Source of the DNA: Cupriavidus basilensis
GTDB taxonomy: Bacteria; Pseudomonadota; Gammaproteobacteria; Burkholderiales; Burkholderiaceae
NCBI RefSeq assembly: GCF_000832305.1
Contig: NZ_CP010537.1
Span: 1,984,001 to 2,048,000 of the forward strand
Length of the DNA: 64,000 nucleotides
Reading direction: 5' to 3'
Shown here: positions 9,480 to 19,147 of the stretch, one piece after another
How positions within the stretch are numbered: position 1 is the stretch's first letter
How the letters are laid out: every line of letters begins with the position of its first letter
Notes under the pieces: model-generated
Told to the model about the DNA's origin: nothing
Seen by the model: only the letters and a program-made list of their open reading frames with translations
Databases searched by the model: none
Position numbers and translations under genes: made by a program

Positions 9480-11104
9480 TCAAATGTCCTCTCTCTGGCC
9501 AGACCAGAATGTCCGGTCTAATGCAGGCTGGTTTTGATTCGTTGACGTTTTTTTCCTGGCAGTTTCCGTAAGGCAGTCGAGCTGGCCTGAGGCGGTAAGG
9601 TATCTACAGGGTGGGGCGGTTGCGCCAGTTCATCGATGGCGCGACGCAAGTCTTGCGCATTCAGCTGCCGTTGTGGTTTCGTGCCCGGCGTCACCTGTTC
9701 AGGCCGTTGCCGCGGTTTTTGACCGGTCAGCGTGCGCGACGGTGTCGCCAGGATGCGACGATTGTCGCGCTGGGCCTGCACGCGCTGGGCGATCTCCAGC
9801 ACATGCCCCAGCCGCTTGTTCTCCACTACTGCGCCCTGATTGATCTCGGACAGCCGGTCATAGAGGACGTAGGGCAGGGAAGTCCCGTCGGCGCACAACT
9901 CGATACGGCCGTCCGGGTATTCGGCCACTTCGATGTAGCGATGGATCAGGGGGCGCCGCTCGGGTTGGTCCGCGATGAGATACAGCTTGCGGTCGTACTG
10001 CAGCGTCAGTCGGTTGGAGACTTTGCGCCATTCGCGCCAGGTAAAGATGCGCTCAAGGTCCTCGTCGGGCCGCACGGGCCGGTGCGCGTTGAAGTCGCTT
10101 CTGGGCGTCTTGGCGAAGCGCACATTGAAGTCCGCCAGGAAGACCGGGGCAAAGGCATTGGCCTCGGCCAGCGTCGAGATGCCGCGTTGGCGCAGTTCTT
10201 TGACCAGGCGGTCCTGCAGCGTGCCGTTCATTCGCTCCACACGGCCCTTGGCCTGGCTGCTGTTGGCGCACAGGCTCTCGATATTCAGCTCGTACAGCGC
10301 GCGCCCGAACTGCGTATGGTCCCGCCCCGTGGTGACACCTTTGGCATTGACCCGGAAGATGCTGGCCTTGTCGCTGTAGAACGCCACCGGCTTGCCATGG
10401 CGCTCGATGTAAGCACGCGTCGCGGCAAAATAGGCAAAAGTCGATTCGGTCGGCACGAACAGCAACTGCATCAGGCGGCTGGTGGCATCGTCGACATAGA
10501 CCAACAGCGTGCACATGGGCGCACGCTCCTCGAACCACGCGTGCTCGCTGCCATCGATCTGCACCAGTTCACCCAGGCAGGCGCGGCGCTTGCGCGGCTG
10601 GTGCAGCTTGGGCGGGCGCAGCTTCCTGGGGACCCAGAAGCCGGCGTCAATCATGATCCGGCGCACCGTCTCCTTGGCCAGCACGATGCCATGGCGCTCG
10701 CGCAGCTTCTCGCAGGCCAGCGTGGGACCGTAATCGGCGTAATGCTCCTGGATTAGCGCGCGTGCCTGCGCTTCGAGCATCCTTGGCAGTTGGCGATGCC
10801 CTGGCTGCCCGCGCTGGCGCGACAGCAAGCCCATAGGGCCATCGGCGCGCCAGCGCTGGACTAGCCGCCGGACTTGCCGCGTCGTCAATTCCAGGCGCTC
10901 TGCGGCGCGCCATTGCGCCAGCAGACCCTCGGCTGTTGCCTGAATGACCTTGAAGCGGTCAACTTCACGCAGACTCATGGTGATCAACCCTCGATCCTTC
11001 ACGGCGCGCTCCCGTCCAACTCAGGCGCTACCAGTATAGGTCTATCCAGAGGACATTCTGATGTGGCTGGAAGCGGACATTCTGATTTGGCCTTCACAAC
11101 ACAT
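9480..11104 (-). mobile_element. ISNCY-family insertion sequence (approximate limits)
   Basis: One transposase gene (9518-11002) lies between inverted copies of GGACATTCTGRTNTGGC-type repeats: on the minus strand near 9490-9515 and on the plus strand near 11051-11066 and 11075-11090. The exact outer ends and any target duplication could not be fixed by eye. Confidence 0.6.
9518..11002 (-). CDS. ISNCY-family transposase
   Basis: This 494-residue DDE transposase appears complete. The N-terminal helix-turn-helix region (RFKVIQATAEGLLAQW, then TTRQVRRLVQRW, about residues 13-55) binds element ends. The catalytic core has ELVQIDGSEHAWFEE (Asp), VAFYSDKASIF (Asp) and KGRVERMNGTLQDRL (Glu). The tail is basic. 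A start a few codons downstream (MSLREVDRFK, start at 10978) is also plausible. It is the intact relative of the truncated gene at 8217-9335. Confidence 0.88.
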   Translation of the reverse strand: MKDRGLITMSLREVDRFKVIQATAEGLLAQWRAAERLELTTRQVRRLVQRWRADGPMGLLSRQRGQPGHRQLPRMLEAQARALIQEHYADYGPTLACEKLRERHGIVLAKETVRRIMIDAGFWVPRKLRPPKLHQPRKRRACLGELVQIDGSEHAWFEERAPMCTLLVYVDDATSRLMQLLFVPTESTFAYFAATRAYIERHGKPVAFYSDKASIFRVNAKGVTTGRDHTQFGRALYELNIESLCANSSQAKGRVERMNGTLQDRLVKELRQRGISTLAEANAFAPVFLADFNVRFAKTPRSDFNAHRPVRPDEDLERIFTWREWRKVSNRLTLQYDRKLYLIADQPERRPLIHRYIEVAEYPDGRIELCADGTSLPYVLYDRLSEINQGAVVENKRLGHVLEIAQRVQAQRDNRRILATPSRTLTGQKPRQRPEQVTPGTKPQRQLNAQDLRRAIDELAQPPHPVDTLPPQASSTALRKLPGKKRQRIKTSLH

Positions 11105-11349
11105 ATGCCGCATAATCGTTCTTATGTTAAATAAACGATATTGTGAAACCGCGTCTGAGACACTAGTCGAAAGACGCAAAACTATGTTTGATCGCGACGT
11201 AAATACGTGTCCGAATGCTCTTCGGCTCATACGCGCCAAAACAAACATACTTTTTCATTTGCATCCCTTACTGCCCACAGTTTTGTTATCGGCCGAATGC
11301 CTTCGACCCGTGCGATGATGTCCAACGCATACGTGCCGCAGGAGTTTAC

Positions 11350-12450
11350 ATGGCCGCTCAAGAAGATGGGCTAAGCATCTCACCGTTTCCTTCTTCCCTG
11401 AGGGATCTCCGAACTCTATGCCAACCAGGGCATCCTTGCGATCCCGTCGATCGCGCTTTACATGATGGCGCGTATCAGGAGCTGGGGACTGTACTGCAGT
11501 GGCTGTCTGGATTTGCTACCCATGCTACGGAGCGTGCCTATGAGAAGGAAGTCCATAGGTTTTACTGCTGGGCGCTCTTCATCGATCGAAAGCTGTTGGC
11601 CGAAATCACCCCGTCAGACCTAGACTTCTATGATGCATTTCTCCGGGATCCTCCAGACTCCTGGTGCGGAATGCGCAATCGGCGTCGTACTGCCGGAGAT
11701 TGGCGGCCGTTCGAGGGAGCTTTGTCGGACGCGAGCTGCTCATTCGCATTTCGCGTCTTGGAAAGTTTATTTTCGTTTCTGGTCGATTTCCGGCACATCC
11801 AATATAACCTCTTCCGCGAGCGACGAATCCGTCGGAAGAAAAGTGCCATGGGATCCACAAAGCCCTCGAGATCCCTGCCCCTTTTGTCGTTTGTTCGATT
11901 ACTCCGAGAGCTCGAGTTAGAGTGCGAGAAGTTTCCAGTCGGACATCCAGCGCATGACGAGGCCGAGCGGATGCTCTTCGTAATTCGGTTCATGGGAAAC
12001 ACTGGCATCCGCGGGGAGGAGTTGGCCTGTATCCGCCTGTCCGATTTGTTTTGCTACAAGTCACCAAGCTCCGGAGATGAAACGTGGTCGCTTTCTTTAA
12101 GGAACGCGAGCGGGCAGCAGGCAAGGAAGATTGTCCTGAATCCTTCGGCCAAGTATGCCATTTACAGATACTTGGCGGCACGTGGTATCCACATTCCTCC
12201 TCCTCCGTCAGCAACGCCCTTGGTATCCCGGCTCCACGGAGACGAGCAAGCTGTTCCTTTAGGCCGGGACTCAATCTATGGAATAGTAAAAAACGCCGTG
12301 AACCTCGTTGCCGACAGGATCGAACACAAAAATCCGGATGAAGCTGCCCGTTTTAGGAAGGCAACTCCCCATTGGTTGAGGGTCACGTATCGTCGAATGA
12401 ACGTAGATTCTCGGCAAAATGTCTACGCAATCCCAAGGATGAGTGCTTAG
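11350..12450 (+). pseudogene. Tyrosine recombinase/integrase, C-terminally truncated
   Basis: The N-terminal SAM-like core-binding region is present (THATERAYEKEVHRFYCWAL, about residues 60-80 from the chosen ATG). In the catalytic domain the first Arg is seen in FMGNTGIRGEELACIRL, and HWLRVTYRRM stands where HxLRHT is expected. The protein then diverges (NVDSRQNVYAIPRMSA) and ends without the His/Trp and Tyr box, so a frameshift or deletion removed the nucleophile. ATG 11350 has CAGGAG upstream. It may mark the left edge of the accessory island. Confidence 0.7.
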
Positions 12451-12695
12451 CTTACGGCATATCGGCACCGCTGCACCCGCCCAGGGCACCACCATTCGGC
12501 ATATGGATACGCGAATAGTCTCGGCATCGTTGTCACTGGCTGGGTTACCGGCTATACGAGCCTGTGGAGTGTTGTGCCGCCGCCAACTAGCGCTGAATCT
12601 GAAAATCCTCTAACTGCTATTTCTCGTTCACACATCGCGCCACGCTCGAGTGCTCAGGTTCGCCTTCAGCGCAATTCTGAGCCATAGAGACGAAC

Positions 12696-12719
12696 AAAAG
12701 CCCGCTTGCGCGGGCTTTT
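12696..12719. terminator. Bidirectional terminator hairpin
   Basis: AAAAGCCCGC, loop TTGC, GCGGGCTTTT: a perfect 10-bp stem with A and T flanks, able to stop transcription from either side. Confidence 0.8.
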
Positions 12720-12841
12720 GGCGGCCACCAATGAGACATTGGGGTGGCCTCGTAGGCTAGGCCTGCTTCCATTATGCCATCGCGAAGCAGGGCTTCATCT
12801 ATCTCGCAGACGGGGGCAGATTCCAACTGCCGCCGATAGCC

Positions 12842-12896
12842 TGAAGATGGGCCGCACTGCCAAGGCAGCCAATTGCCTGGCGGTCACGGCAAAGCG
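12842..12896 (+). pseudogene. D-Ala-D-Ala carboxypeptidase fragment, copy of 59274-59328
   Basis: About 55 bp encode LKMGRTAKAANCLAVTAKR, closely matching LKTGHTAKAGYCLAVTAKR around the KTG motif of the gene at 58604-59443, in the same orientation. The KTG Thr is changed to Met. No other part of the gene is present here. Confidence 0.7.
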
Positions 12897-13059
12897 TCGG
12901 TGGACGCGAGCAGAACGCTTATGATTGACTACTAGCCACGCATTGCTGCCACGATATCAGCGGATTGCCAAATGCACGTGCGTCATTCATGCGCAACGTA
13001 TAGGTGATGCGACGAAAGCTGGCCTGCCCTGCCCTACGCGTTGACCCGTCGCCGTCCTA

Positions 13060-16000
13060 TTAGCTTGCCGTTGCCGGTGACACCGTGACGTTTGTGAGCG
13101 CTTTCGCATTTGGCTGATGAACGACGAAGCCGGTTCTGCAATAGAGCGCTCCGATCGCGGGCGGCTCTATCGCGCCGCCCTCCCCGGCCAATGCAATTCC
13201 CGTTTCTAAGCCATGCTCCAGCACGTTGAGAAATTCAGCCTTGTCTTCCCTGGGAATCTCTCGTGTAGCGGGATACGGCGAGGTATAAGCAAACAACATG
13301 TCCGCTACTTGCCGCAACCATCGGGCAAAGCCCTCGCGCATTCCTGTGACGTTATCCTTTCTGCGAAACAAGCCATTGGCGATAAATTTCACGAACTCTA
13401 CAACTGCGCCGTACTGCATGGACACGTTTGGCATTCCTTGAATCAGGTCGCGCGCTAGGCCGATCGCGTACCGGCGATTGAGCGCGGTTGCGAGGTGGGT
13501 GGCAACAAATTCAAGCGTCCGCGCCGCCATCTGCGGCTGCTGGAGTCCCCAAAAGACGTCATCTGCATGAAGGGCGAAAACGGTGCGATTGTGCAGCGCC
13601 GAGTTGAGGGCGAACTCTGCGTGATCACCACGTGAGATCTTGCCGTCCTGCAAGCCCTTCATCGCCACGAGATAGGGGAACACACCCTTGATACCAAACA
13701 CTCCATAGACCCAGTTCCTAAGGCGTTCATCCACCGAGAACAAGGCTGCCCCCTTTTCGAGGCACAACGCGAGCGCGTCATAGGTATCTGTATCGAGAAG
13801 ATCCTTTAGAAGGATGAGTTCGTGAGGCATTTGCTCCGGCCCATACACCGGGCAAACTTCGCAGTGTTCGTCCATTAGCCTCAATGCTTCGGTATATTGG
13901 CTTGCCTTCCACTTGCGAGCCTCTTCCGTGATAGGCAAGAATGCGAACTGCCCATCTATATCGGCCGCATGTCCCTCTGCGCGAGAATCCAACGCCTCGA
14001 CTTCCGCTTGTTTGAATCGATCGTAGGTCCCCCGGCAAACATACACCCGTGGCAACACTGAGAGAAGATCACCCTGTCCAAAGCGGACAAGTTCAGCCAG
14101 CGTGAGCGCGTCCATCACAACGGGGAACGATTGGTCGAGCAACAATGCACTTGCGGCCTCAAGCTCTGGCGCTGTGGTGACACCACTTGCGAGCGGAGGG
14201 TTGCGCTGGTCCCAACTGAAGACCATTTGCATGCCGTCGGCGCCGAGCATTTGCGCACACAAGCCAAGCGGAAGCTTGCTCTCGGCGTATTGCTCCATTA
14301 CCGATTTGCTACGTTGCGTTTGCGCCTTGAGTCGGTCATGGATGGGCGAGACATCCAGGTTCCCATCCTCTTTCTCGGTCAGGCTGAAGAGCTGCAGACC
14401 AGGCGCGGGTTCTAGCGATTTCGACAAGAGTTCGTGCGCGTACTCGCCCAGTCCTTGATGAGCATCACTGATCTCACGAATCGTGAAATTGCGAACATCG
14501 AACGTTCCCTCGATGTCAACGGTGTCGCCGCATGCCAGTCCTAGCATCGTTTTCGCCAGCGGGCTGTCCGCAGCAAGGAATCTCGCAGATTTCGGCAGAT
14601 CCGTCATGCCTGCAGGATCGATCACGATTTTTACGATGCTCCTGTCCGCGCCCTCAAGCGTCACCATGGAGCCAGGCCTCACCTCCGGAAAGTGTGTTCT
14701 ACCGTGTCTGGCTCGGTGACCGATCAAAACTCCCATTAGATAGGAGGAGGCGGCACTGACGTCGTCCATGTTCGAGCGGAACATGCGATAAAGCCGCGCG
14801 TACCCGACCTCTGGCTTGCCATACTGCAACTCTGCCGCCGCCAAGTGCGCGATCTGCTTCAGGGTCCCCGTAAGACGCTCGGGCGCCTCGCTGAAGGCGT
14901 TTCGGATTTGTGCGGGTGGTCTGGTATGAAGAACAACTTGGTACCAAAAGACCCATGCTTCCGCCCGCTCTGGATGGGCCTCGCGATGCAGTCTCGCAAG
15001 CAGTTCGAGCTGGCTCCAGTCATTGGCTTCTTGTGCGACGCCCATCGCTAGGCGGCGGAAGGCGTCATCTGAAAGCCATTCGGGTGGCACTTTTTCCAGG
15101 AGGTCTTTTGACTTTCGCCGGTACCCACCAAACAATAGGGCACGCAGTCGTCGCGTCTGAATTGGTAGGCTGCGGCCGCTGGGGTCCACCGACTCCAAGA
15201 GGCCGACGGCGTCGGAGAACTGATCGGCGCGAATCAAAATATCCGCGACGATCAGACGCTCGCGCGAACTCGAATGGGTGGAGACTCGCTTCTTTATGAC
15301 CTCGACAAACCGGAGCGCTTCGCTGTCACGGCCGGCATTGAGCATCAGCCCCGCAAAGGCGCTGAGTGTAATCAGATCAAGGCCATCAGCGGGCGTCTCA
15401 CTGACTTCCTTGACCACCTTTTCGGATTGGCCGGAGTTGCACGCGCACACCATTTCAAGCAGCTTGACAACCGGTTTCTCGTCCGGCGCATGCTCGCGCA
15501 ATGCGTGAGTGATGCGAGCAAATGCCTCGGACTCGCCTCGGTTTGCGGCCGTTTCGGCCGCAAGGAGCAATCCGTCTTCGTCCAGCGCATTGAGGTGGGC
15601 TATGGAAAATTTAACAAGATCCTCGTGCCGGCGGAGGAAGAGCAAGGATCCGATGTGTAGGGCGGCCACGTTATCGGCATACTCAGGAATTTCCGTTTCG
15701 ATTCGCTCGCATATGGCGAGCGCCACGCCAGGCTTGCCGGTTAGCATGTGGGCAAGCGCCACGTGCGAGGCAGCTTCGGCCCTGTGCTGGCTATTTTCGA
15801 TCCGCCATAGTTCTGTTGCCGCAGGCTCGAACGCGGCGATTACCTCATCGAGACCCTCACGCAAATCTTCGGCGTAGGCGTCGAAGTCCGCGGAAATCCC
15901 GTCCTTTCCTGCGACGCTAACGATGATGCCTGCGGCCCCTTTGCGGGTGAAAAGGCCTGCATCCTTTGCGCGTAAAGCTCGCCGTGCGTAGGTTACCGCC

Positions 16001-17058
16001 AAGTCGCTCTGTTGCCGATAAAAGGCGTAGGCCATCATTTGCAGCGCATCTGCTTCTTCTCTGAAGCGCGCCGGCAATTCGGCTTCCGTCAAGTCCTCGT
16101 TCTCGCAGATTCGAGCATTGGTAGCCGCTAGCCAAACATGGAGCGAAAGCGGGAATAGGCCTAGCAGGCGTGCCCCTTCAGCGTTGGCAAGCTTGAGGTC
16201 TCCCTGGATGATATGCGCTCGGATTTTGTTAGCGGCGATGCGCTCGTCATCCCAAAACAGGTCATAGGCACGTAGAAACCACTCAGCAGCGACCTCCTCA
16301 CGATTCTGTTGCCAGTGTGCAATGCCATTCTGAAGAGTCCAGCGCGCCTTCTGATGTCTGTCGAAGCTCGCGATCTCGGTTTCGAGAGTGGCAAGCAACT
16401 CCTGCGCAGCCTGAAATTTCAGGCCGCGCAGCAGGTCGTTCACCTTGTCAAGCTGCCTCGTCACAAGCCCATTCGGTGAATCTGTCCGACCTGTAGGCAA
16501 CATCTGCAATAGTGCCGCCTTGAATGTTGCTTCCATCGTCGCAGGCATGGCAGCGATCTGCGCCCCAGTCCTTTCTCCCTGCTCACGTAGCACCGCAATG
16601 GCACCGCCCGCGCTGTTTGGGGAGTATTTCGGATGCAATGCGTCGTATCGTTGGATGTGGTTGCATATCTCGGTCCACGATTCCACTTCGACCAAGAATT
16701 GGCCATTGGCCTGCCGAAGGTCGCTGACTTCCTGTGCGTGCTTGACGAGCGCCGTGTCGCTTGCAGCTGTCGTGGCAATTATGAGGCGGACAATCTTCCA
16801 ACCCGCCGCGTCGGCCGCGGCAACCTCATCATCAATTGTCTTGGTGGTCACCCCGCCATCGACATACCGCTTGCACTGGATGCCAATTCGACCGGCTCTT
16901 GATGTAACGAAAATGTCTACACCGCCCTGCTTCTGCCCTGATCTGCCGTTCCTCTTTGGAGTCGGATCGTCGAACACGACACCGTAGACATCCGTGCACA
17001 TGTTTTCGAAGCTGTCAGCATTCGTTGGCTTTGAGATCTCGATCTCGAACGCGCGCAT
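13060..17058 (-). CDS. Large nuclease-TPR-GreA/B-C-like-PIN multidomain protein, probable defence effector
   Basis: The product has 1332 residues. The first ~140 look like a PD-(D/E)XK restriction-type nuclease: SFENM (possible helix Glu), QGGVDIF (Asp) and GIQCKRY (Gln-x-Lys), as in Mrr-like enzymes. About 190-780 is a long helical, TPR-like repeat region. About 785-870 (GSMVTLEG..., SPLAKTMLGLACGDTVDI) resembles the GreA/GreB C-terminal domain. About 975-1125 resembles a PIN RNase domain, with VVMDALTLAEL, then DTDTYDALALC and FSVDERLRNW supplying acidic residues. This order matches the TPR-GreAB-C-PIN conflict proteins described from comparative genomics, with an added nuclease. The start at 17058 has AGAAAGG upstream; an ATG 24 codons earlier lacks this. 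It stands alone, beside recombinase genes. Confidence 0.75.
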   Translation of the reverse strand: MRAFEIEISKPTNADSFENMCTDVYGVVFDDPTPKRNGRSGQKQGGVDIFVTSRAGRIGIQCKRYVDGGVTTKTIDDEVAAADAAGWKIVRLIIATTAASDTALVKHAQEVSDLRQANGQFLVEVESWTEICNHIQRYDALHPKYSPNSAGGAIAVLREQGERTGAQIAAMPATMEATFKAALLQMLPTGRTDSPNGLVTRQLDKVNDLLRGLKFQAAQELLATLETEIASFDRHQKARWTLQNGIAHWQQNREEVAAEWFLRAYDLFWDDERIAANKIRAHIIQGDLKLANAEGARLLGLFPLSLHVWLAATNARICENEDLTEAELPARFREEADALQMMAYAFYRQQSDLAVTYARRALRAKDAGLFTRKGAAGIIVSVAGKDGISADFDAYAEDLREGLDEVIAAFEPAATELWRIENSQHRAEAASHVALAHMLTGKPGVALAICERIETEIPEYADNVAALHIGSLLFLRRHEDLVKFSIAHLNALDEDGLLLAAETAANRGESEAFARITHALREHAPDEKPVVKLLEMVCACNSGQSEKVVKEVSETPADGLDLITLSAFAGLMLNAGRDSEALRFVEVIKKRVSTHSSSRERLIVADILIRADQFSDAVGLLESVDPSGRSLPIQTRRLRALLFGGYRRKSKDLLEKVPPEWLSDDAFRRLAMGVAQEANDWSQLELLARLHREAHPERAEAWVFWYQVVLHTRPPAQIRNAFSEAPERLTGTLKQIAHLAAAELQYGKPEVGYARLYRMFRSNMDDVSAASSYLMGVLIGHRARHGRTHFPEVRPGSMVTLEGADRSIVKIVIDPAGMTDLPKSARFLAADSPLAKTMLGLACGDTVDIEGTFDVRNFTIREISDAHQGLGEYAHELLSKSLEPAPGLQLFSLTEKEDGNLDVSPIHDRLKAQTQRSKSVMEQYAESKLPLGLCAQMLGADGMQMVFSWDQRNPPLASGVTTAPELEAASALLLDQSFPVVMDALTLAELVRFGQGDLLSVLPRVYVCRGTYDRFKQAEVEALDSRAEGHAADIDGQFAFLPITEEARKWKASQYTEALRLMDEHCEVCPVYGPEQMPHELILLKDLLDTDTYDALALCLEKGAALFSVDERLRNWVYGVFGIKGVFPYLVAMKGLQDGKISRGDHAEFALNSALHNRTVFALHADDVFWGLQQPQMAARTLEFVATHLATALNRRYAIGLARDLIQGMPNVSMQYGAVVEFVKFIANGLFRRKDNVTGMREGFARWLRQVADMLFAYTSPYPATREIPREDKAEFLNVLEHGLETGIALAGEGGAIEPPAIGALYCRTGFVVHQPNAKALTNVTVSPATAS

Positions 17059-17174
17059 TCTGTAGGCCTTTCTAGTTCTGTGTCGACGGATGACCCTTGC
17101 AACCATTCCGCGGTCATTGCTTCCCCGCATTCTGCCAACAGGTCCCAGCGACTCCCCTTCCCTTCGCCGCTTGT

Positions 17175-18110
17175 TCAGACTGGAGCATCATCTTCGACGT
17201 GTTCACACGATGAAGTATTGTCCAATGACTGCCACAGGTCTTGCAGCGTAGGGTTGGCGTTGGCAATCGCCCGGTAGCACCTGATTTCCAATTGAGCAGT
17301 CCAGGTGTCGTGGCCCGCCTGGACGAGGCGTCCCGCTGCGATCTCCTCCGCAACCGCGCTTACCGGTAACCACGCAACGCCGTATCGCTCGACCACCATC
17401 TTCATCAGCAACATCGCCATGTCCGCCTCGTAGCAGCTACGCAGATGGTACGGTGCGTCGGCGCTGTTCAAGATCATATCGACAACGCGTCCCATGAATG
17501 TCGTGGCCGTGTACGCGAGGTACGGGAGCGGAGCGTCGGTCGTGCCCGGCAGCGAAAAGATCGGTTTGCCGCGGTCGTCTGGCGCAGATACAGGGATGAA
17601 ATCCTCATGGCCTAACGTGATGCCGGCGAACTTGTCGCGGTCGAGCAGGATCGGCACGAGTGGATGGTGATAGCCGATCATCAAGTCGCAACTGCCTTCA
17701 GCCAATGCGACGACGGCATCGTGAACGTTCGCTGCGACGACTCGCGCATTGAAATCACCGGTTTGTTGGTGGAACTGCTTCAACCACCTTGGCAAGAACG
17801 TCAACGAGAGCGTATGGCCGGCGGCGATCTGGATGGAACGGCCTGGCATCTTTGCCTCCTGGCGCAGTTCCGAACGCAGTTCCGTAATGGCACCGACGGA
17901 TTCTTTGCTTTGCTCGCAGAACCTGCGGCCAGCAGGCGTCAATTCGACCGGGTAGGTGCCTCGGTCTACCAATTCGACGCCAACCCAATCTTCCAGCGAC
18001 TTTACGCGTCGAGAAAGTGCTGATTGCGTAACAAATCGGAGCTCTGAGGCCCGGGAGAAGCTGTGCGTCTGTTCGATCGCCAAAAGATCTTCGATCCACT
18101 TCAGTTGCAT
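17175..18110 (-). CDS. LysR-family transcriptional regulator
   Basis: This 311-residue protein has an N-terminal winged helix-turn-helix (FSRASELRFVTQSALSRRVKSLE, about residues 18-40) and a LysR effector domain beginning at about residue 90 (SIQIAAGHTLSLTFLPRWL). It is divergent from the aspA/racemase remnant at 18366-19147, whose intact ancestor it probably controlled in response to aspartate, fumarate or a related ligand. A 19-bp palindrome with the T-N11-A spacing lies between them. The regulator is intact although its presumed targets are destroyed. Confidence 0.88.
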   Translation of the reverse strand: MQLKWIEDLLAIEQTHSFSRASELRFVTQSALSRRVKSLEDWVGVELVDRGTYPVELTPAGRRFCEQSKESVGAITELRSELRQEAKMPGRSIQIAAGHTLSLTFLPRWLKQFHQQTGDFNARVVAANVHDAVVALAEGSCDLMIGYHHPLVPILLDRDKFAGITLGHEDFIPVSAPDDRGKPIFSLPGTTDAPLPYLAYTATTFMGRVVDMILNSADAPYHLRSCYEADMAMLLMKMVVERYGVAWLPVSAVAEEIAAGRLVQAGHDTWTAQLEIRCYRAIANANPTLQDLWQSLDNTSSCEHVEDDAPV

Positions 18111-18263
18111 TTGGCACCTCTTTGCCGCTGAGGGTCACACGTACCCAAGTGGGCAGCCGAACGCCCACGTAAACCCCATGTATGGACCGAAAACGCAAGA
18201 AATAAGCGAATCCTGATCATCAAAGTACAGCATAAAGTGCGCTATGTGGCGCTCCAAGCAAAA

Positions 18264-18282
18264 CTATTCTGGTATGGAATAG
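18264..18282. promoter_or_regulatory. LysR-type operator candidate
   Basis: CTATTC-TGGTATG-GAATAG is a perfect 6-bp inverted repeat with a T-N11-A core. It lies between the divergent LysR gene and the aspA start, 84 bp before the aspA ATG. Confidence 0.6.
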
Positions 18283-18365
18283 TTTCAATTTACATCCTCA
18301 TAAAGTGGATTCCATTGCGCTCCTAGAATCCGGTTGGCAAACAAGGCGCACTGATGAGGAATGCG

Positions 18366-18510
18366 ATGGCTATTCAACAAGATTTCAAGGGAACGCGGCG
18401 CGAGCATGACTTGCTTGGCTACCGCGAGGTGCCGGCAGACGCGTACTACGGCATTCATACGCTGAGGGCACTGGAGAACTTCCCGATCACTGGCGACCCA
18501 ATCTCGCGTC
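18366..18510 (+). pseudogene. Aspartate ammonia-lyase (aspA), first ~45 codons only
   Basis: [20 protein letters not shown], then [10 protein letters not shown], is the conserved beginning of aspartase/fumarase-superfamily lyases of the AspA type. The similarity stops after PIS and the sequence continues out of frame into the middle of a racemase gene. ATG 18366 has GAGG upstream. The deletion has removed the rest of aspA, including its catalytic region. Confidence 0.75.
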
Positions 18511-19147
18511 CAAGGACCAGGATCACATTAAGATGGTCGTGGAGCAGAATCCGCAAATCCCGGATCGCACGGCAAATCTGCTGCGCCACGAAGCGGACCC
18601 GACAGTTGCACTCTACGCAACCTGCAAACGTCTGGAATCTGAGGGGGCAAACGCCATTGCGATCCCCTGCAATACCGCCCATGCGTATGTTGAGCGGATT
18701 CAGCCGCATCTCTCGATTCCGATCGTCAACATGCTGACGGAAACCATCGGACACATCGTCGGCAAGTATGGAAAGGGAACGAAAGTTGGACTTCTTGCGA
18801 CGTCGGGCACGGTGGAGAGTCGGGTATATCACGATGCTGCCGCAGGGCAGCTAGAACTGATCACACCGTCGCCCGACTTCCAGGCGATGGTGATGGAGGC
18901 AATCTATGGCCCGACAGGCGTGAAGGCTGGCTACACGCAGGGGCACTGTGCAGCGTCGCTTCGGGCAGCCATCGAGCACCTCCAAAATAAGGGTGCGCAA
19001 GTCCAGATCCTCGGCTGCACCGAACTCCCGCTCGTTTTCTCGCAGACCGACAGCTTCCCGGTCGGAAGCGCGAGCGTCGCACTAGTGGACCCAACTGATG
19101 TCCTTGCAAAACGGTGCGTCCAGCTAGCGTCCTCCGCCCAGGCGTAG
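18506..19147 (+). pseudogene. Aspartate/glutamate racemase family, N-terminus deleted
   Basis: The remaining ~200 residues carry [24 protein letters not shown], containing the first catalytic Cys (PCNT), and LGCTELPLVF with the second (GCTE). The N-terminal ~60 residues (the usual GxIGGM start) are missing: the frame runs upstream as [17 protein letters not shown] and then into the aspA fragment in another frame. An internal ATG at 18533 could start a shortened protein lacking the first beta-alpha units. Confidence 0.7.

Larger units (their letters stand above)
12451..13059. other. Decayed intergenic stretch
   Basis: No gene is recognised. It holds a bidirectional-looking hairpin (12696-12719) and a D,D-carboxypeptidase crumb (12842-12896), which are listed separately. 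Confidence 0.5.
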
